Origin: Desulfobulbaceae bacterium
GTDB taxonomy: Bacteria > Desulfobacterota > Desulfobulbia > Desulfobulbales > Desulfobulbaceae
DNA: 7,474 nt
Assembly (NCBI GenBank): GCA_007121995.1
Contig: SKJK01000038.1
Coordinates: 1-7,474 of the forward strand
Direction: 5' to 3'
Positions 1 to 5,949 of the stretch are shown piece after piece (position 1 is the stretch's first letter; the number at the start of each line of letters is the position of its first letter). The translations under genes and the position numbers were made by a program. The notes under the pieces are model-generated. The model made no database searches and was not told where the DNA came from. It worked only from the letters and a program-made list of their open reading frames with translations.

Positions 1-231
1 CCAGAGCAGTGGGAAGGTGTCCTTATCTCTGGCCACTTTCAGCGCCGGGTCCAGAGCCGGTGCTGCCTCATAAGCAAGAAATCCGGCGGCAGCCCACCCC
101 CGGGTTCTCACCAGCCGATCGATTTCCTCCAGGCAGGCTGGCACCTCCTCGGTCCTGTGGGTAACAACCACCTGGTACGGACGGGAAAAATGCAGCCATC
201 GACCACTATCCTGGTCTTTGAGTACAATCAT
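1..231 (-). CDS. pabB: Aminodeoxychorismate synthase component I (PabB), N-terminal part, cut by window edge
   Basis: PabB converts chorismate to 4-amino-4-deoxychorismate, the first step to p-aminobenzoate and folate, in the cytosol. Only the first 77 codons are present; the chorismate-binding catalytic domain lies beyond position 1. The visible sequence begins MIVLKDQDSGRWLHFSRPYQ and carries AAGFLAYEAAPALDPAL at about residues 48-64. This AGF-YEAAPA-D signature is typical of the N-terminal domain of the PabB clade that is often fused to a class IV aminotransferase (PabC); whether a fusion exists here cannot be seen. The ATG at 231-229 was chosen because homologous N-termini start close to this point. 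The frame is open upstream right back to the thiolase stop, but those codons are rich in Cys and His and do not look coding. There is no clear Shine-Dalgarno sequence; instead a strong hairpin ends 10 nt before the ATG. Identity is fairly secure, the exact start is not. Confidence 0.8.
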   Translation of the reverse strand, partial: MIVLKDQDSGRWLHFSRPYQVVVTHRTEEVPACLEEIDRLVRTRGWAAAGFLAYEAAPALDPALKVARDKDTFPLLW

Positions 232-241
232 GCGGGTGTCG

Positions 242-279
242 ATCGCCCGGCGGTGCACGCGGTGGCACCGCCGGGCGAT
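242..279. other. Strong GC-rich hairpin between thiolase gene and pabB
   Basis: A perfect 15-bp inverted repeat, ATCGCCCGGCGGTGC (242-256) and GCACCGCCGGGCGAT (265-279), flanks an 8-nt loop. It lies in the 138-nt gap between the thiolase stop and the pabB ATG and ends 10 nt before that ATG on the minus-strand transcript. No U-tract follows it on either strand, so it is not a standard intrinsic terminator. It occupies the place where a ribosome binding site for pabB would be expected. It could attenuate translation, stabilise the 3' end of the thiolase mRNA, or be a REP-like repeat. Confidence 0.75.
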
Positions 280-369
280 GATGGTGTGGGGGATGGTGTT
301 ATGAGACAGGTGGCCAACATGCTTTGCTTGGTGGCAACAGTCCTGGTGTCTCTTGTCCCCCCAGAGATT

Positions 370-1554
370 TTACCGTTCAACAACCGCGGCAATACCCATG
401 CCGCCACCGATGCAGAGCGTCGCCAACCCGCTGCGGGCTTCACGTTTGCCCATTTCATGAAGCAGGGCAACCAGAATGCGCGCTCCGGAAGCGCCGATGG
501 GGTGGCCCAGGGCGATGGCCCCACCATTGACATTGACCTTGGTCATGTCAAAACCGGTATCCCTGGCCACCGCGATACTTTGCGAGGCAAAGGCCTCATT
601 AGCCTCGATCAGTTCGATCTCGTCCAGGGATTTGCCGGCTTTGGCCAGAGCCTTGGGTGAAGCCGCTGAAGGGCCGATGCCCATGATGGCCGGATCGACA
701 CCGGCGGAGGCGTAGCCCGTCAACTTGGCCATGGGGGTGATACCCAGTTCTCTGGCCTTGTCCGCGGACATAACCACAACCGCGGCGGCACCGTCATTGA
801 TACCGGAGGCGTTGGCTGCGGTCACCATGCCGTCGCTCTTGAATGCGGGTCTGAGTTTTGCCACTTTTTCCTGGGTTGAGCCGGGGGTGTAGTGCTCGTC
901 GGTGTCAAAACAGATCGGCTCACCTTTTCTTTGTGGAATCATAACGGGAACGATTTCATCCTTGAAGCGACCGGCAGCAATGGCGGCCTCAGCCTTGTTT
1001 TGTGAGGCCACCGCAAAGGCATCCAGCTCCTCTCTGTTGAGATTCCAGCGTTCGCAGATATTTTCCGCTGTCTTGCCCATGTGGCATTTGTTCATGGCGC
1101 AGAACAGACCGTCATGGACCATCATGTCGACCATGCCGTTGGCTGGGGCATTCATCCGGTAGCCGAACCGGGCCTGGGGCAGGGCGTAGGCGGTGGCGCT
1201 CATATTTTCGAAACCACCGGCAACGATAATATCGGCATCTCCGGCCTTGATCGCCTGGGCCGCGAGAATGACCGATTTGAGGCCACTGCCGCAGACCTTG
1301 TTGATGGTGACCGACGGTACCTCCTGGGGGATACCGGCGGCAAGCATGGCCTGGCGGGCCGGATTCTGGCCCAAGGCCCCGGTGAGCACACAACCGAAAA
1401 TACCTTCATCAATCATATCCGGCTGGACACCGGCCCGGGAGAGGGCTTCTTTAATGACCAGGGCGCCGAGTTCCACCGCTGGGACATCTTTGAGGGCGCC
1501 GCCGAATTTGCCGACAGCTGTTCGACAGGCACCAACAAGAACTACTTCACGCAT
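370..1554 (-). CDS. Acetyl-CoA C-acetyltransferase (thiolase II)
   Basis: This cytosolic enzyme reversibly condenses two acetyl-CoA to acetoacetyl-CoA and CoA, or cleaves short 3-ketoacyl-CoAs. The 394-residue product has the usual family length (about 390). The acyl-accepting Cys88 lies in [10 protein letters not shown], Asn319 in EANEAFA, His351 in [17 protein letters not shown], and Cys381 in CIGGGMG; together these are the complete thiolase active site. The start [19 protein letters not shown] was chosen because AGGAG lies 5 nt upstream of the ATG at 1554 and this is the family N-terminus; a longer open frame upstream (to 1689) is leader sequence. No other beta-oxidation, polyhydroxyalkanoate or butyrate gene is visible beside it, so its pathway cannot be fixed. 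pabB follows on the same strand after 138 nt. atoB or phbA would be possible names; none is assigned because context is lacking. Confidence 0.95.
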   Translation of the reverse strand: MREVVLVGACRTAVGKFGGALKDVPAVELGALVIKEALSRAGVQPDMIDEGIFGCVLTGALGQNPARQAMLAAGIPQEVPSVTINKVCGSGLKSVILAAQAIKAGDADIIVAGGFENMSATAYALPQARFGYRMNAPANGMVDMMVHDGLFCAMNKCHMGKTAENICERWNLNREELDAFAVASQNKAEAAIAAGRFKDEIVPVMIPQRKGEPICFDTDEHYTPGSTQEKVAKLRPAFKSDGMVTAANASGINDGAAAVVVMSADKARELGITPMAKLTGYASAGVDPAIMGIGPSAASPKALAKAGKSLDEIELIEANEAFASQSIAVARDTGFDMTKVNVNGGAIALGHPIGASGARILVALLHEMGKREARSGLATLCIGGGMGIAAVVER

Positions 1555-1570
1555 CGCAACTCCTCCTGCA

Positions 1571-1611
1571 AAGAGGTTCATAAAAAGGACCGGCCGCAAA
1601 GGGCAGGACCG
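1571..1611 (-). repeat. Direct repeat in thiolase leader
   Basis: On the minus strand the octamer CCGGTCCT occurs twice, about 20 nt start to start, a short way upstream of the thiolase ribosome binding site; the second copy is followed by a run of Ts. The copies are in the same orientation, so this is not a terminator stem. A 20-nt repeat step (about two helical turns) is compatible with protein binding, but it may be chance. Confidence 0.3.
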
Positions 1612-1708
1612 GTAAAAACAGGTCGTGTGGTAATGAGGATGAATTCCGTTACGGGCTGCGGACAGGCAACCCAGCCAATATTCCTCCACATACCAGCCTC
1701 ATTGTAAA

Positions 1709-1736
1709 CTAATAGTTGTGTCAGAGGAAGTAGCAA
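1709..1736 (-). promoter_or_regulatory. Possible sigma70-type promoter for the thiolase gene
   Basis: On the minus strand TTGCTA (1736-1731) and TATTAG (1714-1709) are separated by 16 nt and would start transcription near 1702, giving a leader of about 148 nt. Each box matches consensus at four of six positions. The -10 box overlaps the 11-bp palindrome AACTAATAGTT (1707-1717), which could be an operator. This is a weak call made by eye. Confidence 0.3.
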
Positions 1737-1803
1737 GGCATGATATTGCTATGTTGGGTAATGAACACCGCCTTGTCTGCCGATGCACGACAATCCGGAA
1801 AGT

Positions 1804-2586
1804 TCAGCGGTGCGGTTTGATTGCTGTAATGGCGGCTGAAACGATATAGTCGGTGATGGCCTGCTCCGCCGGGGCCCAGGTGCGAATGAATGCGGCGCTT
1901 TCTTTCTGGGGAGTGATCTCGATGTTGCTGAAACCAGCGGCTTCCAGCATGGTCTGCAGATCGGCAATCAGCGATGCGCCGGCAATACAGCCGGTATACA
2001 GGGCCATGTCCGCCTTGAGATGGGCAGGCATCTCCGCACGGGCGACAATGTCGGAGAGCGCCAACCGCCCGCCGGTCTTGAGCACACGAAAAGCCTCGGC
2101 AAAGACCCTGGGTTTGTCCGGGGAAAGATTGATCACACAGTTGGAGAGCAGGACATCAGCGATCGAGTCGGCCACCGGCAGGTTTTCTATTTCACCAAGG
2201 CGGAACTCCACGGTGGTGTACCCATGCTGCTGGGCATTGGTGCGGGCCTTGGTGACCATGGCCGGGGTCATATCCACACCGATGACATGGCCATCCGGTC
2301 CGACCTGGGCCGCAGCCAGGAAACAGTCGAAACCGGCACCACTGCCAAGATCGATCACAATCTCACCAGGCCTCAGGGAGGCGATGGCCTGCGGGTTGCC
2401 GCATCCCAGGCCAAGGTTCGCTCCCTCTGGCACCGCCTGCATTTCATCAGGCGAATAGCCCATCTCCAGAGAACGGTCTGCTTCCGGCCCACTGCAGCAG
2501 GTGGGACCACAGCAGCTGTTTTCCAGGGCTTGGGTGTATCGTTCCCGAACTGCTATTCTGATGGTATCTTTTTCGACGTGACGCAT
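1804..2586 (-). CDS. arsM: Arsenite S-adenosylmethionine methyltransferase (ArsM)
   Basis: ArsM transfers methyl groups from S-adenosylmethionine to As(III), forming methylated and ultimately volatile arsenicals in the cytosol. The 260-residue product has the SAM-binding motif I DLGSGAGFDCF at residues 79-89 and VIGVDMTPAM (motif II) at 101-110. Cys62 (GLGCGNP), Cys150 (SNCVINLSPDK) and Cys200 (YTGCIAGA) correspond to the three conserved As(III)-binding cysteines of ArsM; the 50-residue spacing between the last two matches characterised ArsM proteins. The N-terminus also has a Cys-rich patch CCGPTCC (25-31), common in bacterial members. AAGGT lies just upstream of the ATG at 2586. The gene begins only 20 nt after the VKOR-thioredoxin gene ends, so the two are probably one operon controlled from the divergent arsR region. 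No clear intrinsic terminator is seen after it. Confidence 0.95.
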   Translation of the reverse strand: MRHVEKDTIRIAVRERYTQALENSCCGPTCCSGPEADRSLEMGYSPDEMQAVPEGANLGLGCGNPQAIASLRPGEIVIDLGSGAGFDCFLAAAQVGPDGHVIGVDMTPAMVTKARTNAQQHGYTTVEFRLGEIENLPVADSIADVLLSNCVINLSPDKPRVFAEAFRVLKTGGRLALSDIVARAEMPAHLKADMALYTGCIAGASLIADLQTMLEAAGFSNIEITPQKESAAFIRTWAPAEQAITDYIVSAAITAIKPHR

Positions 2587-2606
2587 AGGTTACCTTACTG
2601 AATGTT

Positions 2607-3713
2607 TTAATGTTTCGGTTCAATCCAGGGCCGCACAGGATCCTCGTCGCAGTCGGTGGCTATCGAACAGGCGTCATCACCGGGGTCCGCCGGAGGTATC
2701 AAGGGATCTGCACCGGAGAAGAAGGAGGAGGTGCCAATGGGCGGGGATACAGCTTCGGGTTGTACAGTGTGCAGGTTGGCCAGATACTGAAGAATGGTTT
2801 GTTCGCCTTTGACAAGCAGGTAGCCACCGGCCTCTGTATGGACCAGAAGAACGGGAATTTCATCGATACCCACGGAGCGAAGGAAGGCCCTGTTGGCGGC
2901 TGGGGAATAGTCCGGATTGAGGGTCACTCCGGCTACCTCGAGCGAGGATATCGAGTCGGTCGGGTTAAAATGGATGGTCAGGCTGGGGTCGTTCACCATG
3001 GCATCAAGGACGGTCTTGCAATGGGGACAGGTGGCGGAAAAGAAAAGGTGCGCCGTGGTGGTTGCCACCGGGCTTGGCCTACTGGCAACGACACCCTCGT
3101 CAACGGTTTGTGACTCAGCGGCGGACTGGCTGAATTCAAGGCTGGACATAGCCAGGAGCACGGTGGCAAATAGAAAAAGACCGGCCAGGAGCTGTCTTAT
3201 TCCGGCCAGCAGGTTCAGCAGCAGGATGCAGGTAAAAACAATGAGGCAATAGAGGCAGAAGGTATCGACAACCAACAGCTGAAAACCGATGAGCACCCCT
3301 TCGGCTACCAGACCGCCAAGGAGTAGCAGCCGGAACAGTTGCACCCGAATACCGGTTTGGTCGCCGGCATACCGCCAGCCCGGCAGGAGGATGAGAAAAA
3401 AGAACAGGCCAGCGAGATTGAACAGCACGGGAGAAACGGTGGTCAACTGATCGACCATCTGACACCCTTCGCTTGCGCACATACCTTTGCCGCCAAGCAG
3501 TAGTATGCCGATTTCCACCGTAATCATGAGAGCGGCCAACAGGGTCAGCCACTGACCCAGGCGGAACGCCAGGGGTCTTTTTTTCTGTGGATTTTGTAAC
3601 TGTGAAGACATATTATGGAAACTGTTTTGTATAGATGAAGGATTCTGTGCAAATGAGACGCGCTTCAGGTGCCGGGAAGGGGCCAGAGACCGATACTGCG
3701 ACTCAGGCGACAT
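2607..3713 (-). CDS. Vitamin K epoxide reductase family protein fused to thioredoxin-like domain
   Basis: VKOR proteins are inner-membrane thiol oxidases that pass electrons from a thioredoxin-like partner to quinone, a DsbB-like role. The 368-residue product has about five hydrophobic segments (roughly 54-75, 93-111, 124-149, 152-171, 174-191). The VKOR redox cysteines are visible as the loop pair Cys79/Cys84 (MCASEGC) and the CLYC motif (Cys153/Cys156). A thioredoxin-like domain follows at about 218-315 with CPHC (229-232) and the cis-proline motif EIPVLL (Pro287). With five membrane segments this domain should face the periplasm, as in cyanobacterial VKOR-Trx fusions. A Pro-rich, acidic tail (about 316-368) has two more cysteines, Cys349 and Cys355. 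The ATG at 3713 has AAGGGG 7 nt upstream; Met35 (codon at 3611) has no such site. The gene is divergent from arsR and just upstream of arsM. Its link to arsenic resistance is inferred from context only. Confidence 0.88.
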   Translation of the reverse strand: MSPESQYRSLAPSRHLKRVSFAQNPSSIQNSFHNMSSQLQNPQKKRPLAFRLGQWLTLLAALMITVEIGILLLGGKGMCASEGCQMVDQLTTVSPVLFNLAGLFFFLILLPGWRYAGDQTGIRVQLFRLLLLGGLVAEGVLIGFQLLVVDTFCLYCLIVFTCILLLNLLAGIRQLLAGLFLFATVLLAMSSLEFSQSAAESQTVDEGVVASRPSPVATTTAHLFFSATCPHCKTVLDAMVNDPSLTIHFNPTDSISSLEVAGVTLNPDYSPAANRAFLRSVGIDEIPVLLVHTEAGGYLLVKGEQTILQYLANLHTVQPEAVSPPIGTSSFFSGADPLIPPADPGDDACSIATDCDEDPVRPWIEPKH

Positions 3714-3724
3714 GATTATTCCCC

Positions 3725-3753
3725 TTGACTTTAAAGAGTGGTTATTTTACCAA
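3725..3753 (+). promoter_or_regulatory. Weak candidate rightward promoter for arsR
   Basis: TTGACT (3725-3730) is a good -35 box. At the standard 17-nt spacing the -10 position is TACCAA (3748-3753), which matches consensus poorly. If it is used, transcription would begin at or next to the arsR ATG, making the arsR mRNA leaderless; this would agree with the lack of a Shine-Dalgarno sequence before that ATG. The real arsR promoter could lie further upstream, inside the VKOR gene. Confidence 0.3.
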
Positions 3754-3758
3754 ATAAC
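3741..3758. promoter_or_regulatory. Putative ArsR operator (7-4-7 perfect dyad)
   Basis: GTTATTTTACCAAATAAC is a perfect dyad: GTTATTT, a 4-nt centre TACC, then AAATAAC. It sits in the 47-nt gap between the divergent VKOR-Trx and arsR genes, overlaps the -10 box of the leftward promoter and ends two bases before the arsR ATG. AT-rich dyads of this size are typical ArsR/SmtB operators. It is well placed to repress both directions. Function is inferred from position and symmetry. Confidence 0.6.
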
Positions 3759-3772
3759 ATATGAAAAGGCAA
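3744..3772 (-). promoter_or_regulatory. Promoter of the leftward VKOR-Trx/arsM arm
   Basis: On the minus strand TTGCCT (3772-3767) and TAAAAT (3749-3744) are exactly 17 nt apart, and the -10 box is preceded by TGG, giving an extended -10 (TGGTAAAAT). Transcription would start near 3737, leaving a leader of about 24 nt that contains the AAGGGG ribosome binding site. The -35 box lies inside the first codons of arsR. The dyad at 3741-3758 covers the -10 box. Confidence 0.6.
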
Positions 3773-4096
3773 CCACCGAACGCCAGAGAAAGGGCCCTGA
3801 TCGAGGCCAAAGCGAACGTGCTCAAGGCCTTGGGCCATCCGACCCGCTTGTGGATGGCCGAACAGCTGGCCGATGGGGAACGGTGTGTCTGTGAACTGGC
3901 CGAATTTATTGATGCCGATTTTTCCACCATTTCCAAGCATCTGGCTGTGCTTAAACAGGCTGGTGTTGTCGAGGATGAAAAACGGGGTAAGCAGGTCTAT
4001 TATCGCCTCAAAGTCCCCTGTATTGTACAGTATTTGCCATGCGTTGAGGCCGTGATCGAGACGAGCATTCGGGAACGGGCTGCTTTGTTGGGGTAG
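3761..4096 (+). CDS. arsR: ArsR-family metalloregulatory repressor
   Basis: ArsR/SmtB repressors bind an operator as dimers and release it when As(III) or another soft metal binds cysteines. The 111-residue product has the full winged-helix fold: the dimer/helix region NVLKALGHPTRLWMAEQL (19-36), the sensor helix ERCVCELAEF (40-49), the recognition helix DFSTISKHLAVLKQAG (53-68), and the beta wing VEDEKRGKQVYYRL (70-83). Cys42 and Cys44 match the first two As(III) ligands of the E. coli-type CVC motif; the usual third position (47) is alanine, so Cys87 or Cys94 near the C-terminus may supply a ligand. The ATG at 3761 is the first possible start because an in-frame stop lies at 3755-3757. No Shine-Dalgarno sequence precedes it. 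The permease gene follows after 51 nt on the same strand. Confidence 0.95.
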   Translation: MKRQPPNARERALIEAKANVLKALGHPTRLWMAEQLADGERCVCELAEFIDADFSTISKHLAVLKQAGVVEDEKRGKQVYYRLKVPCIVQYLPCVEAVIETSIRERAALLG

Positions 4097-4147
4097 TTTT
4101 TTTCTGAAAATAGATGGCTATTGCACCAAACAATAAGGACTGTGGGG

Positions 4148-5446
4148 ATGAGCTGGAAAAATGAGTGGAAATATCTGGCGCTGATTGCAGGAGTGTTTCT
4201 GGCCTGCTTTTATTTGCCGGTGGGGTATGACCGTTTCGATAATGCCATGCTCGAGGCCTTTCACCTGGTCCGGTGGTATGCCCGGGAGCATGTTCTTTTC
4301 TGCCTGATCCCCGCTTTTTTCATTGCCGGCGCCATCGGTGTCTTTGTCAGTCAGAGCGCGGTCATGAAATACCTGGGGGCCAGGGCCAATAAAATCCTCG
4401 CCTATGGAGTTGCCTCTGTTTCCGGGACGATTCTGGCGGTCTGCTCCTGCACGATCCTGCCCCTGTTCGCCGGTATTTATCGCATGGGTGCCGGGCTTGG
4501 TCCAGCCTGTGCTTTTTTGTATTCCGGTCCAGCCATCAATGTGCTGGCCATTGCGCTCACCGCCAGGGTCCTCGGCCTGGAGATGGGTATTGCCCGGGCC
4601 GTGGGCGCCATTGTCTTCAGTGTTGTCATTGGCCTCGCTATGGCCCTGATTTTCCGAAGTGATGATAAGCAACAAGAGGCTTTGCAAATGGCCATGCCTG
4701 ACGAGGAAGCGAAACGGACTCTGTGGCAGAATGGCCTGTATTTTGGCTCCATGGTTGGCATTCTTGTTTTTGCCAACTGGGGTCAGCCGCAAGAGACAAG
4801 CGGGATCTGGGCCGCTGTCTACGATGCAAAATGGATCCTGACCGCGATTTTTGCTGCGGCTCTCGGCTTGATGCTGGTGGTGTGGTTTCAGATGCGGACC
4901 TGGCAGATTGGTTCGATTGCCGCTGTGGTGGCTGTCCTGGCCTTGCTGCTTCCGCAGCATCCGGTTGTGGCTTTTACCGCCGGATTTATAGGCCTTTCCA
5001 TTTTCATCAGTACAGATAAAGGAGAGTTGGGGGATTGGTTCACCACCTCCTGGGGATTTGCCAAGCAAATCCTTCCGCTGCTGCTTTTGGGCGTGTTTAT
5101 CGCCGGTGCCCTGCTCGGTCGAGTTGGTCAGGAGGGGTTGATACCGTCGCACTGGGTGGCCTGGGCCGTGGGAGGTAACTCGCTCCAGGCCAATTTTTTC
5201 GCTTCATTTGCTGGTGCATTCATGTATTTTGCCACCCTGACCGAGGTGCCGATCTTGCAGGGGCTTATCGGTAACGGCATGGGTAAAGGTCCGGCTCTGG
5301 CTCTGTTGTTGGCTGGCCCTGCGCTGAGCCTGCCCAACATGCTGGTGATCAACAGTGTGCTGGGCGTCCGCAAAACCGCAACCTTTGTCTTGCTGGTGGT
5401 TGTCATGGCCACTTTCAGCGGATTTTTCTACGGAACTTTTTTTTAA
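4148..5446 (+). CDS. arsP: ArsP/DUF318-family permease, probable arsenical exporter
   Basis: This is an inner-membrane permease of the predicted-permease family PF03773, whose characterised member ArsP exports trivalent organoarsenicals. The 432-residue product is highly hydrophobic, with about ten membrane segments in two halves separated by a charged cytosolic loop (about 170-194, SDDKQQEALQMAMPDEEAKR). Half one carries the family signature VCSCTILPLFAGIYRMG (98-114; Cys99, Cys101) followed by LGPACAFLYSGPAINVLA (117-134). Half two carries the matching FATLTEVPILQGLIGNGMG (361-379) and LLAGPALSLPNMLV (387-400). The ATG at 4148 was chosen because AAGGA ends 8 nt upstream; a TTG at 4121 in the same frame is less likely. 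It follows arsR and precedes a small redox protein by 54 nt, so the three probably share a transcript. The substrate (As(III), methylarsenite, or another metal) is inferred from arsR and arsM nearby; the symbol is therefore tentative. Confidence 0.85.
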   Translation: MSWKNEWKYLALIAGVFLACFYLPVGYDRFDNAMLEAFHLVRWYAREHVLFCLIPAFFIAGAIGVFVSQSAVMKYLGARANKILAYGVASVSGTILAVCSCTILPLFAGIYRMGAGLGPACAFLYSGPAINVLAIALTARVLGLEMGIARAVGAIVFSVVIGLAMALIFRSDDKQQEALQMAMPDEEAKRTLWQNGLYFGSMVGILVFANWGQPQETSGIWAAVYDAKWILTAIFAAALGLMLVVWFQMRTWQIGSIAAVVAVLALLLPQHPVVAFTAGFIGLSIFISTDKGELGDWFTTSWGFAKQILPLLLLGVFIAGALLGRVGQEGLIPSHWVAWAVGGNSLQANFFASFAGAFMYFATLTEVPILQGLIGNGMGKGPALALLLAGPALSLPNMLVINSVLGVRKTATFVLLVVVMATFSGFFYGTFF

Positions 5447-5454
5447 ACCTGGAT

Positions 5455-5474
5455 CCGTAAGCGTCGTCTTGCGG
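5455..5474 (+). other. Short hairpin between permease and redox protein genes
   Basis: CCGTAAG (5455-5461) and CTTGCGG (5468-5474) pair over seven positions, one as G-U in RNA, around the loop CGTCGT. It lies in the 54-nt gap before the ribosome binding site of the next gene and has no T-run after it, so it is not a terminator. It may tune relative expression or mRNA decay within the operon. Confidence 0.35.
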
Positions 5475-5500
5475 TAACCTGAAAACACAAGGAGCAAGCT

Positions 5501-5731
5501 ATGAAAATTCAAATCCTCGGACCCGGATGCGCCAAGTGCAACAAGCTGGCGGAAACCGCGCAATCAGCCGCTGATGAACTCGGGGTGGATTATGAGCTGG
5601 AAAAAGTATCCGACCTCAATCAGATCTTGTCGTTGGGCGTGATGATGACCCCGGGTCTGGTCATCGATGGTGAAGTGAAAAGTTTCGGTAAAGTGCCCAG
5701 TGTCGAAGAAATCAAAAAAATGATGCAGTAA
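5501..5731 (+). CDS. Small thioredoxin-like redox-active disulfide protein
   Basis: The 76-residue product is a minimal thioredoxin-fold protein of the redox-active disulfide protein 2 type (about 75-80 residues, TIGR00412-like). It starts MKIQILGPGCAKCNKLAETA, with the redox CxxC motif CAKC at residues 10-13 right after the first beta strand. The cis-proline segment MMTPGLVIDGEVK follows at about 48-60, and the helix VPSVEEIKKMM closes the fold. There is no signal peptide, so it should act in the cytosol. AAGGAG lies 6 nt before the ATG. Genes of this type are commonly found beside DUF318 permeases and arsR in deltaproteobacteria. It may keep As(III)-binding thiols of the permease or ArsM reduced, or hand on the metalloid; this is inference. 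Confidence 0.9.
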   Translation: MKIQILGPGCAKCNKLAETAQSAADELGVDYELEKVSDLNQILSLGVMMTPGLVIDGEVKSFGKVPSVEEIKKMMQ

Positions 5732-5754
5732 GGAATCTGGAGAGGCCGGATCGT

Positions 5755-5949
5755 ATGACACCAAGACAAACGGGTTGCGGTTGCGCCTGCGAAGGCAATG
5801 GTGGACCCAAATTGATTTTTGCCTGTTCCGGCTGCGCTGATGTGGGTAAGTTGGCTGATCGTCATTGTTTTCAAGCACTTCCCTCGCAGGAGCCCACTAC
5901 TGTGGGCGATAGGTCTGTCAAAGGGTCGTATTATCGCCCACAGAAGTGA
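5755..5949 (+). pseudogene. Truncated DGC-type putative zinc-binding protein
   Basis: The 64-codon frame starts with a Cys-rich N-terminus (CGCAC, residues 8-12) and GPKLIFACSGCADVGKLADR (17-36), which resembles the first segment of DGC-domain putative zinc-binding proteins (normally well over 100 residues). After Arg36 (about position 5862) the similarity stops: none of the three forward frames continues the family pattern (the Cys-Leu-Ala-Gly-Ile-Gly and Asp-Gly-Cys segments are missing), and the remaining residues look unrelated. The stop codon lies inside the right arm of a large inverted repeat. GGAGAGG precedes the ATG by 9 nt and the gene follows the redox protein by 23 nt, so it was probably the last gene of the arsR operon before a deletion or insertion removed its 3' part. 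It could still be translated as a short peptide. The family assignment is from memory of the motif and rests on about 20 residues. Confidence 0.6.

Noticed and set aside
242..279. Intrinsic terminator for the thiolase gene
   Set aside because: The stem is strong but no U-tract follows on the minus-strand transcript, so standard intrinsic termination is not supported.
1081..1707. Open frame of about 208 codons on the plus strand over the thiolase gene and its leader
   Set aside because: It is antisense to a complete, motif-bearing thiolase gene, has no family-like features, and is a by-product of GC-rich codon use.
2610..3113. Plus-strand open frame antisense to the thioredoxin-like end of the VKOR fusion
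   Set aside because: It is Gly-rich without motifs, has no ribosome binding site, and the opposite strand encodes the CPHC thioredoxin domain.
4118..5152. Long open frame of about 344 codons on the minus strand, antisense to the permease gene
   Set aside because: Its translation is hydrophilic, low in recognisable motifs and rich in Gln, His and Gly, as expected from reading a membrane-protein gene backwards. The plus-strand frame has clear family signatures and a ribosome binding site.
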